Assembly: GCA_029216955.1 (NCBI GenBank)
Contig: JANAVB010006998.1
Coordinates: forward strand, 1,108,764-1,172,763
Source of the DNA: Iris pallida
Taxonomy: Eukaryota > Streptophyta > Magnoliopsida > Asparagales > Iridaceae
Direction of reading: 5' to 3'
DNA: 64,000 nucleotides
A program made the position numbers and the translations under genes. The notes under the pieces were generated by a model. That model was not told the origin of the DNA, made no database searches, and saw nothing but the letters and a program-made list of their open reading frames with translations. Positions 1 through 12,252 of the stretch are shown here, piece after piece (within the stretch, counting starts at the first letter, position 1; each line of letters begins with the position of its first letter).

Positions 1-29
1 GATACTCCCAATCTATAGTAGATTTTGAC

Positions 30-345
30 TGTAATACAATACAAGATAATCCCAGTCAAGATTAGCCAATTCTAGTATCGATCTCCTCTCCTAAGAATAC
101 AAAGTCAAGTAGACTCCTATAAATCGAAGTACAATGCAAGATACTCCCAATTTATAGTATCGCAAGTCAAGTCAATCAATCAATCAATATATGCTATAGG
201 TCGTAGTACAATGTAAGATACTCCCAATCTATGGCATGTCTAAAGTCAAGTCAATCAAGTGATATCAAGGTAGAAGAATCGGCTATAGGTCGTAGTACAA
301 TGTAAGATACTCCCAAGCTATAGTATGTCTCAACTTTAGTAGAAT
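30..345. repeat. Imperfect repeats of GTACAATGYAAGATACTCCC
   Basis: Copies of a roughly 20-bp word begin near 36 (degenerate), 129, 206 and 296, and the window itself opens inside another copy. Spacing is 77-90 bp and spacers share GTCAAGTCAATCAA words. This is a decayed tandem repeat inside the LTR relic. Confidence 0.6.
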
Positions 346-2039
346 GCAAGATAGTCCCAGTTGAGAATGGTCAAGGACAGATATAAAACTGACAACTCAA
401 TCACGAGAAAAGAGTAACACAAAGAGGCCAATATTCCAGCAATGTCAAACATCCTATACGTACACGTAATCTAGAACAAATAAAGCAATCCAGGACGAAT
501 TAATCACAATACGGAATCATGTGACAATATGAAAAGGACTACAATAAGAAAAGAGAAACTATGTAAATACTGTATATGTTCGGCAAGGTATACTTGCCTG
601 GAGGTTGCACGGAGAACCAACAAAGTATCGCCAATCAATCCAGTCAGAAAGTCCAAGTCATCACAACTGTCTCCGAAAGCTGAAATAGACGTTACCAACA
701 TTCTTAGAATAGTCAAATTAGCTAGGATTGTCTGTCCTTAAGTCCAATTCTGGAGATAGGGGCAAAACGGTAATTTTGGGCAAAAACGGTGTCCGCCGTT
801 GGATCCGCTTTGCACCGAAAAGTGTGCCAGAGTAAACGGTCTCTAAAGTCGTCAAACTACATGTGTATGGATCCGGTTTTCTGATACGAGCCCACCCGTA
901 TGTCCAAAGTTGGATTCCGGTGGGCCGTGCACAAAATCACCCGTCGAGTGGGACCGTGGGGCCCGCAAAACAGCAATTTTATCAAAGGTCTCAGAATCGG
1001 ACCAAACTTGGCATACAGGACCAGAAAAACGATACGGTCCCTGTTGGTGCAAGTTTCATCTCGATCTGACGAGCGTGCACAAAGTAATTGGAGAATTGCA
1101 AAGTGTACGATAAGGTGAATTTCGACGGATACGCATAAAATTCGTCGCGAACACGCAACCAATTTAAATTACGTCAAAGCCCACACGACCACGAAGCCGT
1201 TACGTAGCTTTCGATGTCTTCAGTTCGCGACCACGTCGTCCGGTTTGGCGGGACGCACGTCGTGTGGATGATTTTCATGTTTTGAAAACAGATTTTTAGC
1301 AAACTTTAAACAGATTTTGTTTGATGAATACAATAAATTAATTAAAAGTAAAAGAAAGGTTTTTCTGTCCTATAGGTTGTCTACAATCCTATTCAGGTGG
1401 ATTTTCGAAAAGGTTAATGGGTTAATGAGGATTCGTCCGCAAACAGGAGTACTTCGACTACTTAATGTCCTGTTTCGAACAGGTTTTCGGTTCGACTTTG
1501 GGTCGATATATCGTGAAATCTAGGGCGTACAACTCTGAGCTAATAGAAGATCATCGAAGTCTTATATGTCGTGTGCATACCTGCGAAGACGACGTGCAAA
1601 ATGATCACTGCACGGTCGAGAACCACGCCATCAAAACCGCGCTCATGCTGTTACTGCTGCTGTGTTGCTCCCTGTGCAGGCCGAGCGTTGGCCGGCGGTC
1701 GGCCACCCCGGCGGCGGCGCGGTGGCCGCGCGCGCACGTGATGTAGCCCTGAGGGCGTGCGCACGTCTGGGGAGGGGTCGAGAACTCATCTAGGGTTTTT
1801 CGATCGCATTTTTCTCGTCGTTCTCACACTCGACGATATATAACAGTATATATCTATATCTAAACCCTTTCTGTTTTGCTAAGGGTCGGGTCATTGGCTG
1901 GTTTGGAGAGCTATTGTTTAGTTCGGGTGAGGGTTTTAGGCTGAGATGGGGTTGTTCCTGGGCTCGGGCTCAGGCCTGGCTGGCCGGGCTTGGGCCTGGG
2001 CTGGCCGGCTGGGCTTGGGCCTGGGGCTTGTTTGTTTTT

Positions 2040-2416
2040 AGTATTATTTATTTCTTTCTATTTATTATCTATACGTATATACATTTATATACATACATGT
2101 ATATATACTCCACCTATATATGTATACTCATACACATATACGTATTTATATATAAATATAATATATATACATATGTATATACTTTAATAAGTTATAAATA
2201 CATTCACACATATATATACGTTTATATATGTATACCAGTGTAGTATACTAACACACATATATCTGTATGTTTACAATTTATCTATATAAATTCCTATATA
2301 TATACATATATATTCATCTAATGATATCTTTATACACACATATATATCTACATATATACATGTTATTTATACACATATATATAAATTCCTACACAAAATA
2401 TATGCCTCTATATTTT

Positions 2417-2487
<71 letters not shown>

Positions 2488-2580
2488 AAAAATATTATAT
2501 TCCTCTTCACAAAATATATGGGTGCCCGTATATTCCTATATATAATCCAATATATATATATATATATCTGTATCTCCTTG
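2040..2580. repeat. TA-rich microsatellite tract with long (TA)n run
   Basis: The tract is dominated by TATA and CATATATA words, with a nearly pure TA run at about 2419-2482. It occupies the same position in the LTR relic as the TA runs at 44761 and 54479. Tyrosine/isoleucine-rich frames across it are artefacts of the repeat. Confidence 0.85.
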
Positions 2581-3124
2581 ATGGACCTAATAAATCTTAA
2601 TTTCTAAAGTAGGTCCTTCACATAAAATTGTGTACACGAAATAACATTTATAATATTTAATTAAAAATACTTAGAAATTATTCATTAGATCATTAAAATG
2701 GAATATGACACAATCATACCGAAAATGCATCAACATGAATGACATTGGACGCCCCGCATGACTACATGGGCTTGGGCTTGGTACGGGTCTAGTCTGGGCT
2801 GGTTTGGTACAACCGGGTCTCCTGATGTCAAATAATATTAAATATAAATAATTAAACTAGTTATAAGGGTCATGTCACAACTTAGCCTGGTTTTCCTAGT
2901 TAGGACACTCCTATAGCTTTGCATTTTCCTACTATGGCTAAACACTAGTCAAGACACGCCACTGCACTATCCGTGCCATGATTCCTAGTCGTCTGGTACT
3001 TCAAAACTCAACTATACCTAAAGTCATCTACCGTAATAATTAATTTAAATAATTATTTATAAAATTCTAAAATCCCTATTTAAATTAAATAAATAAATAA
3101 ATAAATATTTCAAAAAATTTCCGG

Positions 3125-4165
3125 GAAGGGGAGCTTCACGGGGTCGGGGGTTCGAGCGGGGCGGATGGTCGGAAAGAGATGTTGCCGAGGGAGGCGGCGG
3201 AGAACGGGGTTCCGGCCAGGGGCGGTTGATCAGAAGGGAGAGTAGGCGGATCGGAGGCGGAGAAGCGGCGGTGAAGGGCGGTGTTCACCGTGGGGGTAGG
3301 CGGAGGACTCGGCCACCGGCGACGCTGCGGTAGCGAGGGGATCTCGCGGAGGCTCGAGGGGGAGAGGAAGTCGGGGAGGTCAGCGGACGGGCGCGGCGAG
3401 GGTTTGGGGAGTCGGAGTGAGGCGGAGGGTCGTCGCTGGAGGCGGCCGAAGGGAGGCGGGCTGGCGCGTAACCCGAGACAGAGAACGCGGTGGCTGACCG
3501 GGACCGAGGAAACTCACGGCGGTCCAGATCTGGCGGCCGGCGGTGATTGGCTAGGTCGGGGCGAGTGGGGCCGGGCGTTGCTCCGGGACAGGGGCGGCGT
3601 GGTGGCGGAGGTATGAGAGTTCCTATTTTTCTTTTTTCTTTTCTGTTGTGGTGTTTTTGTGGCATGAAGCCCCGACGAGGTTGGCTGGGGAGTGTTTGAT
3701 GGTGGGTTGTCGGTGGTGGCGATGGTGCGTGGGTCGAATTTGGTGGCCGGGGGTGCCCTGATAGTGGTGGTGGTAGTTGTTTTGGGGGGGTTCGGCCGAT
3801 GGCCGTGGTGGTGGTGTCGGGAAGGAGAAGTGTGGGGAGTGGTTCTGGTAGTGATCTATGGTGATGGGTGCTGAGTTGGTGGTTGCAGGTGTGGCGGGAT
3901 GCTCTGGTCAATTGTGGCTGGACTGGCCGAAGTCGGGTGGCCGATGATTGGTGTGCCGGAGAAGACATGGGGTCTGGGCTGCTGGCAGTCGGCTGGGAAG
4001 GGGGAAGGGAGATGGCGGCGTGGGTTGACAGGAGGAACGGAGGGAAATCGGGCAGCGGTTAGGATTAAGGGTTGGGTCGTGTCGGGAAATGTCCGGCACG
4101 ACATGGATGGACGTCCGGAATTGTCGAACGCAGATGATAATTCTTGTATATGTAAAAGAAGAGAT
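3125..4165. other. GC-rich, G-strand-biased block of unknown origin
   Basis: Base composition changes sharply at about 3125 from AT-rich to strongly GC-rich, with G on the plus strand (GGCGG, GGGGTCGG words). A 227-codon minus-strand frame at 3285-3968 is rich in Pro, Ser, Arg and His and looks like low complexity, not a protein. The block sits downstream (minus strand) of a TATA-like sequence at 4272-4283, so it could be the transcribed leader of an LTR. No matching second copy occurs in the window. A diverged 5' UTR of a host gene is an alternative. Confidence 0.35.
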
Positions 4166-4917
4166 TAGTGGATGGAAATAGGGGACACGGACACGATGCA
4201 CAAACTTGGGGTTGTGGAATAATTTTGGGGAAGAATTTGTGGATGATAAAAATTTATGGAGGAGTACCTGCCTATTTATAGGATGTGGGATTCCCATTAA
4301 GATAAGGATTAGGATTTATTTAACCCAATTTAAATCAATCAATAAATTTCAAATCCAATTCGAAATCAATTTAAATCTAATTAATTTCCATCCTTTAGTT
4401 TAAAATCAAATAAGAAAATTCAAATTCAAAATATAGATATTAATTTAATCTATTTAAATAAATTCAAAAATCAAATCAAGATTTAATTTGCCATAATAAA
4501 TTCAAAATATGTTTTTCAAAATACTAATAATATTAATTTTGAAAATTACCTTATTATTTAAAAATAAACTAATAAATAATTACGAAATACACATGTATGC
4601 ACAAATAATATTTACAAATATATACTTTTCTAGTATACCATTTTATAAGAAGGCTTTTCATAAATAACTCATATAATTTAGAAATTTTGATAGCTAAAAA
4701 TAATTATTATATATATTATCTTGAAACTATAAAAATAGAAAAAATATTTTCTTAAAATATGTACGCTCGCACATATTCCCACTCGTCGAGCAATTACGAA
4801 AAATAAAATTTCGTACGCGACGTACAATACGACTACGCGACGTACAATACAAAATTTTAAATCAGTACCAAATTTAATAAAAAATAGTAGAAATTTAGGG
4901 ATTTTACACACTCTCAC
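4166..4917 (-). repeat. AT-rich segment, possible LTR start on the minus strand
   Basis: Read on the minus strand, this segment begins TGTAAAATCCC, close to the TGTAAAACCCCC start of the LTRs at 45628 and 61102. It then runs through AT-rich DNA to a TATA-like sequence before entering the GC-rich block. That order (TG start, AT-rich U3, TATA, GC-rich leader) fits an LTR, but the other end and a target duplication were not found. No gene is visible. Confidence 0.3.
4272..4283 (-). promoter_or_regulatory. Candidate TATA box (CCTATAAATAGG)
   Basis: The minus strand reads CCTATAAATAGG, a good plant TATA consensus resembling the copia-1 LTR TATA. It separates an AT-rich upstream segment from a GC-rich downstream one. 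The assignment is by motif only. Confidence 0.35.
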
Positions 4918-5364
4918 TCTCTCTCTCTCGTGTGAATTTAGAAGTCTCGTCCCTCTCAAGAAAAAAAGAGTCTTTCTCGCAGCCAACAGTCTATTACCAA
5001 AGGTGGGCAGAAAAAGAAGGGAGTTAATCCTCACTAAATTTTGCTAACTCGGGTGGTCATAACTAACTAGTTGAGGCAGTCCAAAAAACTAGAACGTGGC
5101 AAAAATGGAACTAGATCAGCAACGTCACGATCGAGCGGCACGTCACGACATCCATGTAACCAAGCAGCCCTGCGGCTCAACAGCATGCCATGGCGCACAC
5201 CAACGTGCCCCGTGATGCCTCGCACCTCCTCCGGCCTAGCAGCCCATGCACCTTACACCTACAACAAAACTGTAAGCAACCATCATGTGCAGTGATGCGA
5301 GTATGTGAAGTGTAATCGTGTGCCTGATGCGATTGTGCCATCAAAGGCGTGATTTGGTACCCTT
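4909..5364. other. CT microsatellite and unassigned flank of copia-1
   Basis: A short (CT)n run lies at 4909-4930. The remainder, up to the CCCTT target duplication at 5360-5364, has no recognisable element or gene. Small frames, for example 5071-5295, show no known motif. This appears to be the pre-insertion DNA into which copia-1 integrated. Confidence 0.4.
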
Positions 5365-6268
5365 TGTTGGTGTTTTTGCCTTTGGACTAGAAAAGATAGT
5401 CCCACATCGGCTACACCAAATGGTGAGTATCTCAATATAATGCATTGCTTGTGTTGAGGTGTGCACATGAGGTGTAGTGGGGCACAAGTTTGTGCTAAGT
5501 GATAGTATTTTTCTAGAAAGAAAAAGGATTAAATCCAACAAGGATGCAAGTTGATTTTTGTTGTGCGGACTCGGACTCGGACTCGGACACGGACTCCAGG
5601 ATGTCTCGTGCATGCACGGGGTGTTCGGGGTGTAGGTGTGGACTGGCACACTTCTATGCTGATTGTGGGATGATCTAAAATATCAAACTCTAGTTTTTAG
5701 TATTGGTATTTTAGTCCCATATCGGATAGGAGAAGAGGTGAAGTCTCAACTCCACTCTATAAATAGAGCCCCTTGGCCTCCTTTGAAAGATATACCAAGA
5801 AGAGAGTTAAGGGAGTCTGTAAAGTCCAGGAAGCCCGTTCAAGTCTCAAATTTTGACTTACGAGCGTTCCAGAAGTTCTTCTTGAACTTGCTGGTTCCTG
5901 GAAGCAGATCGTGGTGGGACTAATCTTGCTTTGAGCAACGGTGATCTTAATCACCCCAGCAAGAACCTTTTCTCTTCTTCTTTCTTCTTTCTTCTCCTTC
6001 ATCTGAGTTATAACTCAGTTCTGTCCGTCTGCAACTGTGATTGCAAGGAAGAACGTGACATTTATTTTCTGAACTCAGTTCTGTCCGTCAGCAACTGCGA
6101 TTGCGAGGAATAACATAAGATTTACTTTCTGATTATTGTTGCTTTTGTAATCAGATTTATATTATAGTGTTCCTCTTGGATCTCGAGAATAATAAGAAGG
6201 TGAACGTTTGTTGAACCTCTGATCTCGACATCGAGTCTACCATCTTTGATCAAGCCCCGGGACTAACA
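5365..6268 (+). repeat. Copia-1 5' LTR
   Basis: It starts TGTTGGTG, ends GGACTAACA, and is nearly identical to 28494-29392. U3 carries a TATA box at 5758-5765. The sequence straight after the LTR is ATCTCAAAGC, the primer-binding-site position. This differs from the TGGTATCAGAGC site of copia-3 but is shared with copia-2. Confidence 0.92.
5758..5765 (+). promoter_or_regulatory. TATA box of copia-1 5' LTR
   Basis: TATAAATA lies within the palindrome CTCTATAAATAGAG (5755-5768), followed by a purine-rich leader. The same box is conserved in the 3' LTR at 28882-28889. It fits the U3 promoter of a plant copia LTR. Confidence 0.75.
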
Positions 6269-6291
6269 ATCTCAAAGCAAGATCCTTGTAG

Positions 6292-7140
6292 ATGGAGAAC
6301 TCTCGTGCTTCTCTCATCGATACCAGCTTTAACAAGTTGGAGAAATTCGACGGAGAACATTTCCAAATCTGGAAGAGGAAGGTCACCCTTAATCTTCAAC
6401 TCGTGGACGTAGACCATGTGTTTATTGAGGATGAACCGACGATTCCAAAAGGAGGAACTGTCGATGCTATTGTTGCTGCACTCGTCAAGCAGAGCAAATG
6501 GAAGAGAGAAAACAGCATCTGTAAACTGCTGATTCTCAATTCTATGGAAGACTCTCTGGCAGAGTCATATTCCAAGAAGGTAAAGGCCAAAGAGATCTGG
6601 CATTCTTTGGGTAAGCTATATGAAGATGATGAGAACAGGTCCAAAATCTTCATCGTCGAGAAGTACCACAAGTGGCTCTTCGAAGACGAGATGGCGATGC
6701 TACCTCAAGTAAAAGAATTCCTGAAGTTGTGTCAGAAGTTAGATGACGAGAAGATGCCCCTCGTCGACAAGTTTGTCGTTGGAGGGATAGTCTCGAAACT
6801 TCTTGCTGGTTGGAGCAACTTCTATGCTAGAATGCATCGGAAGAAGCTGGACATTAGCTTGGAAGATCTTCTACAAGAGATCCACGTTGAGGACGAAATG
6901 TTATCTCAATAGAAGATAGACTCTCTGTCCAAACAGCTGGCTGAGGCCAACTTGGTGCAGACAAGAGAGTTCAAGGGGAAGCTGGTGGCTTCTCATCACA
7001 AGAAGAAGGACTCCACTAATCTAAAAGTGAACGGTCCTTCGTTCAAGCAACAGAAGTCCAAGTCCCACATGACTTGCTTCAAATATGACAAGAATGGCCA
7101 CTACATGAGTGAATACAAATCCAAGCCCAAACCAAAATAG
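6292..7140 (+). pseudogene. Copia-1 gag (UBN2-type nucleocapsid), broken
   Basis: The frame opens with ATG 24 bp after the 5' LTR and encodes a copia-type Gag of the UBN2/DUF4219 class. The N-terminal KFDGEHFQIWKRKV segment and the LxLGGIVSKL-like central part support this. A TAG at 6910-6912 interrupts the frame, which then continues in phase to 7140. The nucleocapsid zinc knuckle expected as Cys-x2-Cys-x4-His-x4-Cys is damaged: the second and fourth cysteines are tyrosines in CFKYDKNGHYMSEY. A matching Gag is found in copia-2 at 30782-31640. Gag would form the virus-like particle, but this copy cannot. Confidence 0.88.
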
Positions 7141-7909
7141 CAGGTATAGCTAAACTTGGTTATTTTGATTACTTAACTTGGTTGCTAGTGTTGTACAGGT
7201 TGAGTTATCTAGCGTGGTAGCTGACTAGTGGTCTGACACTAGTGCATCTGACCACGTGTGCTCTCAAAGGAGCTGTTCACCACGGACAAGCCATGTTATG
7301 ACGAAGGTCTCGATGGAGAACATATATCTAGCAGAAGTTTTGAAGATCGAGATAGTGGTTATTAACCACCGACAAGGACACTGGAATACGTATTGTACAT
7401 ACTAGAGATTTTTTGGCGATCTGATCTCAGAAAGTCTGTTATCTGATACAGACTTGAAAGATGGACATTCGTACTAGCCAGATGGTAATTTCTTGGCGAG
7501 GAACATGCTTCGAAAAGATGTTCGGTGCTGAAGGAATGTTCGAACTTCTACTGATGGCGATAAAGTTACTTCATTGAGTGGACTGAGAGTTGTTCTATGA
7601 CAAAAGCAGACTCAAGCTGTCCTACCGGGACCTTACCTTCGGAATATGGGGGTAAGGAGGTGGAGGAGTTTAAGGTCTGTGCAGATACAAGACTGTTGGG
7701 AAGCTGGTCAGACGATTGAACTAAAGTACTGATCATCTGGAGTTAGTACACTCAGATATCTGTGACTTTTATCAATTCTTCACAGAGGCCGGTTCGAAGT
7801 GTTTCTCGAAGTGCATGTTTGCATGACTTCTCAAGTAGAAGGATACAACATTCGAGTAGTTCAGAGACTTCAGGGCTGAAGTTGAATGTTAAACCGATCT
7901 ATAACTACT
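7141..7909 (+). pseudogene. Copia-1 protease/integrase remnant
   Basis: Stops occur in every frame, but copia pol can be followed by comparison with copia-2. A decayed protease motif, WSDTSASDHVCS, appears near 7228-7265, where a functional protease has Asp-Ser/Thr-Gly. The start of the integrase core, ELVHSDICDF, lies near 7740-7772. The sequence parallels copia-2 up to about 7908, at a segment equivalent to 32480, and then switches abruptly to gypsy integrase. There is no coding capacity. Confidence 0.75.
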
Positions 7910-8969
7910 CTGAAGTTCAGCACCGCCTATCATCCCCAGACTGACGGACAATCAGAGAGAACAATCCAGACGCTAGAAGACATGCTGAGATCCTGCGTCT
8001 TGGAATTCGGAGGGTCTTGGAAAGACCATTTGCACTTGGTAGAGTTCTCTTACAACAACAGCTACCAAGCTAGCATCGGTATGACACCGTTCGAGGCACT
8101 CTATGGACGTCGTTGCCGCACTCCACTTGCATGGGACGGTGTAGAAGAAAGAGTACTGCTGGGTCCAGAGATGGTGACTGACGCAGTAGAGAAGGTGAAT
8201 GTAAGCTCAGGATTGCCCAAGACAAACAGAAGCATTGGGTTGGTAGTAGTCGTCGACCAGTGGAGTTTGAATAAGGAGATAGCATTTTTTTTTGAAGTTT
8301 TCTTCTACCAGAGGAACGATCAGTTTTGACGGAGCTGGGAAATTGAGGCCAGGTACATCAGGCCATTTGAAGTTTTAAGACGAGTTGGAAAAGTAGCGTA
8401 CCGGTTAGCTCTACCAGCTAATCTTGAGAGTGTGCACAACGTCTTCTACGTATCACAGCTCAGACGCTATATTCCAGATCCGAGTCACATTTTGGATAAT
8501 TTAGAGCTGAAGATTAGACTCAACCTTTCAGTGCCAGAGAAACCAGTAGCAAGCGTAGTCAGAGGTGAGAAGAAGATCAGAAAATTTGAGCCATCACAAA
8601 ACTCCTATTTCTTATCTTTTCGTTCTAAACTTGACTGATGCTGCTAAGTTAGCCTAGTTTTGCAAGCTATTTCTTTATCAAGCTTGATCATGACAGTATT
8701 TTATTGGGTGCAACCACTAATATATTGTCTAATCAGGACCGGTGCATGATGGTCTGATCAACCTCGTGTACTTTGGTTCGCTTTTGTATTTTTTTGCATG
8801 GATGATATCATAAATGAAACTTGTCCCTAAACCGTCTCATCCACGACTGCCTTGGAAATTCTTATTGTTGGACCTGAGTTACGGGCGTAGTACCCGTACC
8901 TGTTTGATTTGAGTTTACCCCTAACCCTGCCTTTAATTTTGAGGATGAAATTTTCTAAGGAGGGAAGAT
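7910..8969 (+). pseudogene. Gypsy 3' internal fragment (integrase C-terminus to PPT)
   Basis: This is a second copy of 21815-22871. It begins inside the gypsy integrase catalytic core at TAYHPQTDGQSER, which carries the catalytic Glu, and continues through the C-terminal domain. A downstream segment (8432-8638, HNVFYVSQLRRYIPDPSH) resembles the region before the chromodomain in Del/Tekay-like chromoviruses; the chromodomain itself is not intact. A conserved 3' UTR follows, ending in GAGGATGAAATTTTCTAAGG and a purine-rich tract immediately before the LTR at 8970. Frameshifts near 8150-8330 break it. The 5' part of this element copy is absent. Confidence 0.85.
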
Positions 8970-11577
8970 TGTGAAACCCAGATTTTAGGATTTATTGGAT
9001 TGTTAGTGTAATTCTAGTTCAATTATTCATTATTAGGAATATATTATTATTACTATTATTTATTATTATTATTAGATAATATTCTTATTATATTGTGGGT
9101 TCAAAACTATTTTCAAATAAATAATAACTGGGATTTTGTTTGCGAGACCCGAGCCCGAACCCAACTGGAATCTTAAAATTAATATTTTTTATATACACAA
9201 TAGCATTTTTGGGCTAAAACTTAAACTACCCAAACCCGCACCCGCAACCCAACCCGACCCGACCCGACCCGGTTTTCCTCCCTCCAGGAGACAAACCCCA
9301 CGAATGGGTCTCCTCTCCTCATTCCTTTCTCAACCAGCTTTCCCACTCTCCTCACTTCTCTCTCCTCCATTCCCTCTCCACCACAAAAGAAACCCACCAT
9401 TTCCCTTTCAAAAACCCTCACTTCTCATTCTCCTCTCCCTCACTCATTCTCATTCCTCACTTCTCAGGAGCTAGCCGAGCCCCAATCGAGTCTCTCCCGA
9501 GTTCCAGCCGCGCCCTCCGGCTCTGCGAGCCGCGGCCACCCCCTCACAGCCCAAGCCGCGGCCGCACTCCCCTGCCGGCGCCGCCTGCCATTCCCGGCCG
9601 CACGCCTGCCCGGCTTCCCCGCGCCCCTGCCGGACCCGTGTCCGTGCGCCCGCGACTCCGTCCTCTCCGGCGCGCGTCTTCCGCCGGACCCCCAAGCTCC
9701 GACGCCGCACCCCGGCGCTGCACCCCTCAGCCGCGCGGACCTTCCCGAGCCCGGCCCCCTTCTTCTGGACCAGCGCCCCTCCGGCGTGGTTTCCGCGAGT
9801 CTCTCGTGCCTTCGCTGTTCCGAACAGCGCTATCCCGGGCTTTCCCGACTTGCTGTCCGCGATTATCATTCTATAAATTTCATCTGAGAGCTCTAGCCGA
9901 GCAACCCAAGGTATAACTCCTCTGTCACGTCCCATTTCGGTAGTCAATGATAAAATTGGTCCCCGATTCCCTCCCGGGAATTCATTTTTTAGCGACGTCG
10001 TAACTTCGGATTTTTCGGAGATGTTCTGTGATATTCTGTGTTTATTTCGGACCTTTTCGAAATATATTTTTTGGATTTTAGGCGCTGTGATTTCCGAATT
10101 CATTTCGAGAATTCCCTAAACTATATTGCGGGTTTCCGATTAAGATTTGGGAATTATTCTGTGAATTTTAATTGTGGTGTAAAATGGTTTGGAAGTTGAA
10201 TTCTGTGTGTTCCCTGGTTTGGGACTTTTTATAAATGGTGATTATGGCACACTTCCCAGTTTTTGGGTTGACCGAAAATAGAGGAAGTGCTGCCGGATTT
10301 TTCTATAAAATTTAATTATATAATTTTAAAATGGTTTTTTGGAAAAGAATATTATTTTGGATTTTTTGGGCGACGATCGTATTGGTCAATGGGCCCTGGC
10401 TAAGTGCAAACGAAACCGGTTTTGCCCGGACGTTGAGGCATTAGCCTATATGACGATTGGACCAATATCTGAGACTCACTATTAAATTTATTTTAATTAT
10501 TAGTTTATTTATAATTAAATTATAGGGGAGATTTTAGAACTAACAAATGTTTCTTCTTATTTCAATTTATGTAAAATAATTTGTAAGGACATAAGCCCAG
10601 CTTTTCTATTTTCTTTCTCTGTGGCCTGTAATTATTGTAGCGTAGTTTTTCTTTCATTTTTTGGTTTTGCTGGTTTTTTTAGCGTAAACGCGTAGAATTA
10701 AAATAAATATTATTTTGATATAGAAAAATTAATGAGATTTTTCTCACATTTACAAGTTGTAATATTTAAACAAAGAGCATGTTTTCTCATTAAACAAGAA
10801 ATTTAGTTTTATATGTATAATTACGAAAAGTACAAAGTTTTAACCAATTAAATTGGTAACTACGAGTTTTCCAAAATAAAAAGTTAAATTGATCTTTCCC
10901 TCGTAATTAATTACAACGCACCCGATAATCGAGATTTGTTGTGATAGCGTAATCCAAGATTAAAATTGATTAGGACAAAACTTAGAGATTGCAACTAGCA
11001 TAGTTAGCATGGTAACTCTGGAATCTGAGCCAAACTTCTCGAATGTAGGTTTCGAGGACGAGGCTAATTTCAATCCCGAAGTCTCAACCCTTCAAGTCCA
11101 GTCCAATTTGAGGTAAGTACATTTTGTGTTAGTTTACAATTATTTAATAATCGTTTTATTGCAAGTTTAAACCAGGATGCAACACGGAACTCTCTCTTAG
11201 CACTGACTGTAACTACTGTAACTGTTTGGGGACTGGGGGAGTAGTGTAATGAGTATGACCATATCCAAAGTAATAATTTAGAACTGTATTAGCTTACCCC
11301 TCATACACACGGGGATAAGCCATATCATTCACTGTACAACCCAAACCGGTCATATTCATTGCCTATTCATATCACAATGTTTTAACTGCTGGAGAACTGT
11401 TTATTTTCAAATTGTTTAAAAGTGCATGATTCTATTATTATTTCAATTGTTAGATTATTATGAATTGTACTTTGCTCCCTCCTGACTGGAGATAACATTT
11501 TTAGGAGATTTTGAGGATGCTGAGCTGTTATACAACAGTTATTATGACCCGGTTCTGTACCCTGTGGTGTTGCCAGA

Positions 11578-11607
11578 CACTACAAGAAAATGCATGTTTA
11601 GCGACAT
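11578..11607 (+). repeat. CACTA left terminal inverted repeat
   Basis: It reads CACTACAAGAAAATGCATGT and on into GCGACAT sub-terminal repeats, and pairs with 18331-18360 with about three mismatches over 30 bp. Confidence 0.93.
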
Positions 11608-12252
11608 AAGCAATATGTAGCAAAAAGTTAGATTTGTGTCGCCAAAGCGTTTCCGCGACATATCTGGCTATGTCGCATACATGTCGCCGTAGCCTTGTCT
11701 GGGAAAGTCTTTGGCGACATGAAATTACACATGTCGCGGAATGTAAGTACTTTTTACGACATATCATATTTTTGATTTAAAATAACTTTTAGCGACATGT
11801 GTTATGTGTCGCAGAAAGATGATACTTTAGCAACATAACACATGTTGCCAAATGTCTAATTCTTTATATATTTTTTATTACTTCCTGCTACACAATTTGA
11901 TGTCGCAAAAACTAATTTATATTTTTTATATTTATTTGTATTAATTTTTTTCGCATATATTTTCCAACATAAATGTAAGTCTTATTTCGAAAATAACACA
12001 AACATTGAAATTCATTTTCAAAGAATTTGAGAACAAAGAACAAGTTACCGTAAACACAACATAATATCCAATACAATGTCTTCAAATATCTCTTCATAAA
12101 ATAATCAATAATGTAATATTTTAACAATGTCAAGTAGCCATTCAAAAAAAATACGTATTCTATTCCAGCTTAGACAACTCTACTATAAACTAAAACACAT
12201 GATTTGAATGCCCACCCCCCCCCCCAAAAAAAAAAATAGCCTACAATAGATC

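Larger units (their letters stand above)
1..3120 (-). repeat. Eroded LTR of the long-LTR gypsy family (relic)
   Basis: This stretch is a diverged relative of the 3.3-kb LTRs at 42326-45628 and 52055-61102, in the same orientation. Two blocks show it by direct comparison. Positions 745-1260 match 43510-44050, including the shared GGGGCAAAACGGTAATTTT-type segment and the CCGCTTTGCACC segment. Positions 2750-3060 match 45250-45560, with the shared CTGGTTTTCCTAGTT and ATGGCTA words. Between them lies a TA-rich tract, as in the younger LTRs. The expected terminal TTTTACA at the right is not recognisable, and the left end lies outside the window. No open frame here looks like a gene. Confidence 0.7.

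Noticed and set aside
1914..2545. Tyr/Ile-rich frames
   Set aside because: Translations of TA/CATA microsatellite.
3285..3968. 227-codon minus-strand frame in the GC-rich block
   Set aside because: Pro/Ser/Arg/His low complexity with no motif; long frames are expected in GC-rich DNA with few stops.
9471..10103. 210-codon minus-strand frame conserved at 23361-23999
   Set aside because: It lies in the GC-rich part of the gypsy-1 LTR and is shared only because the LTRs are copies. It is Arg/Gly/Ala-rich, matches no family and is opposite to the element's coding strand.
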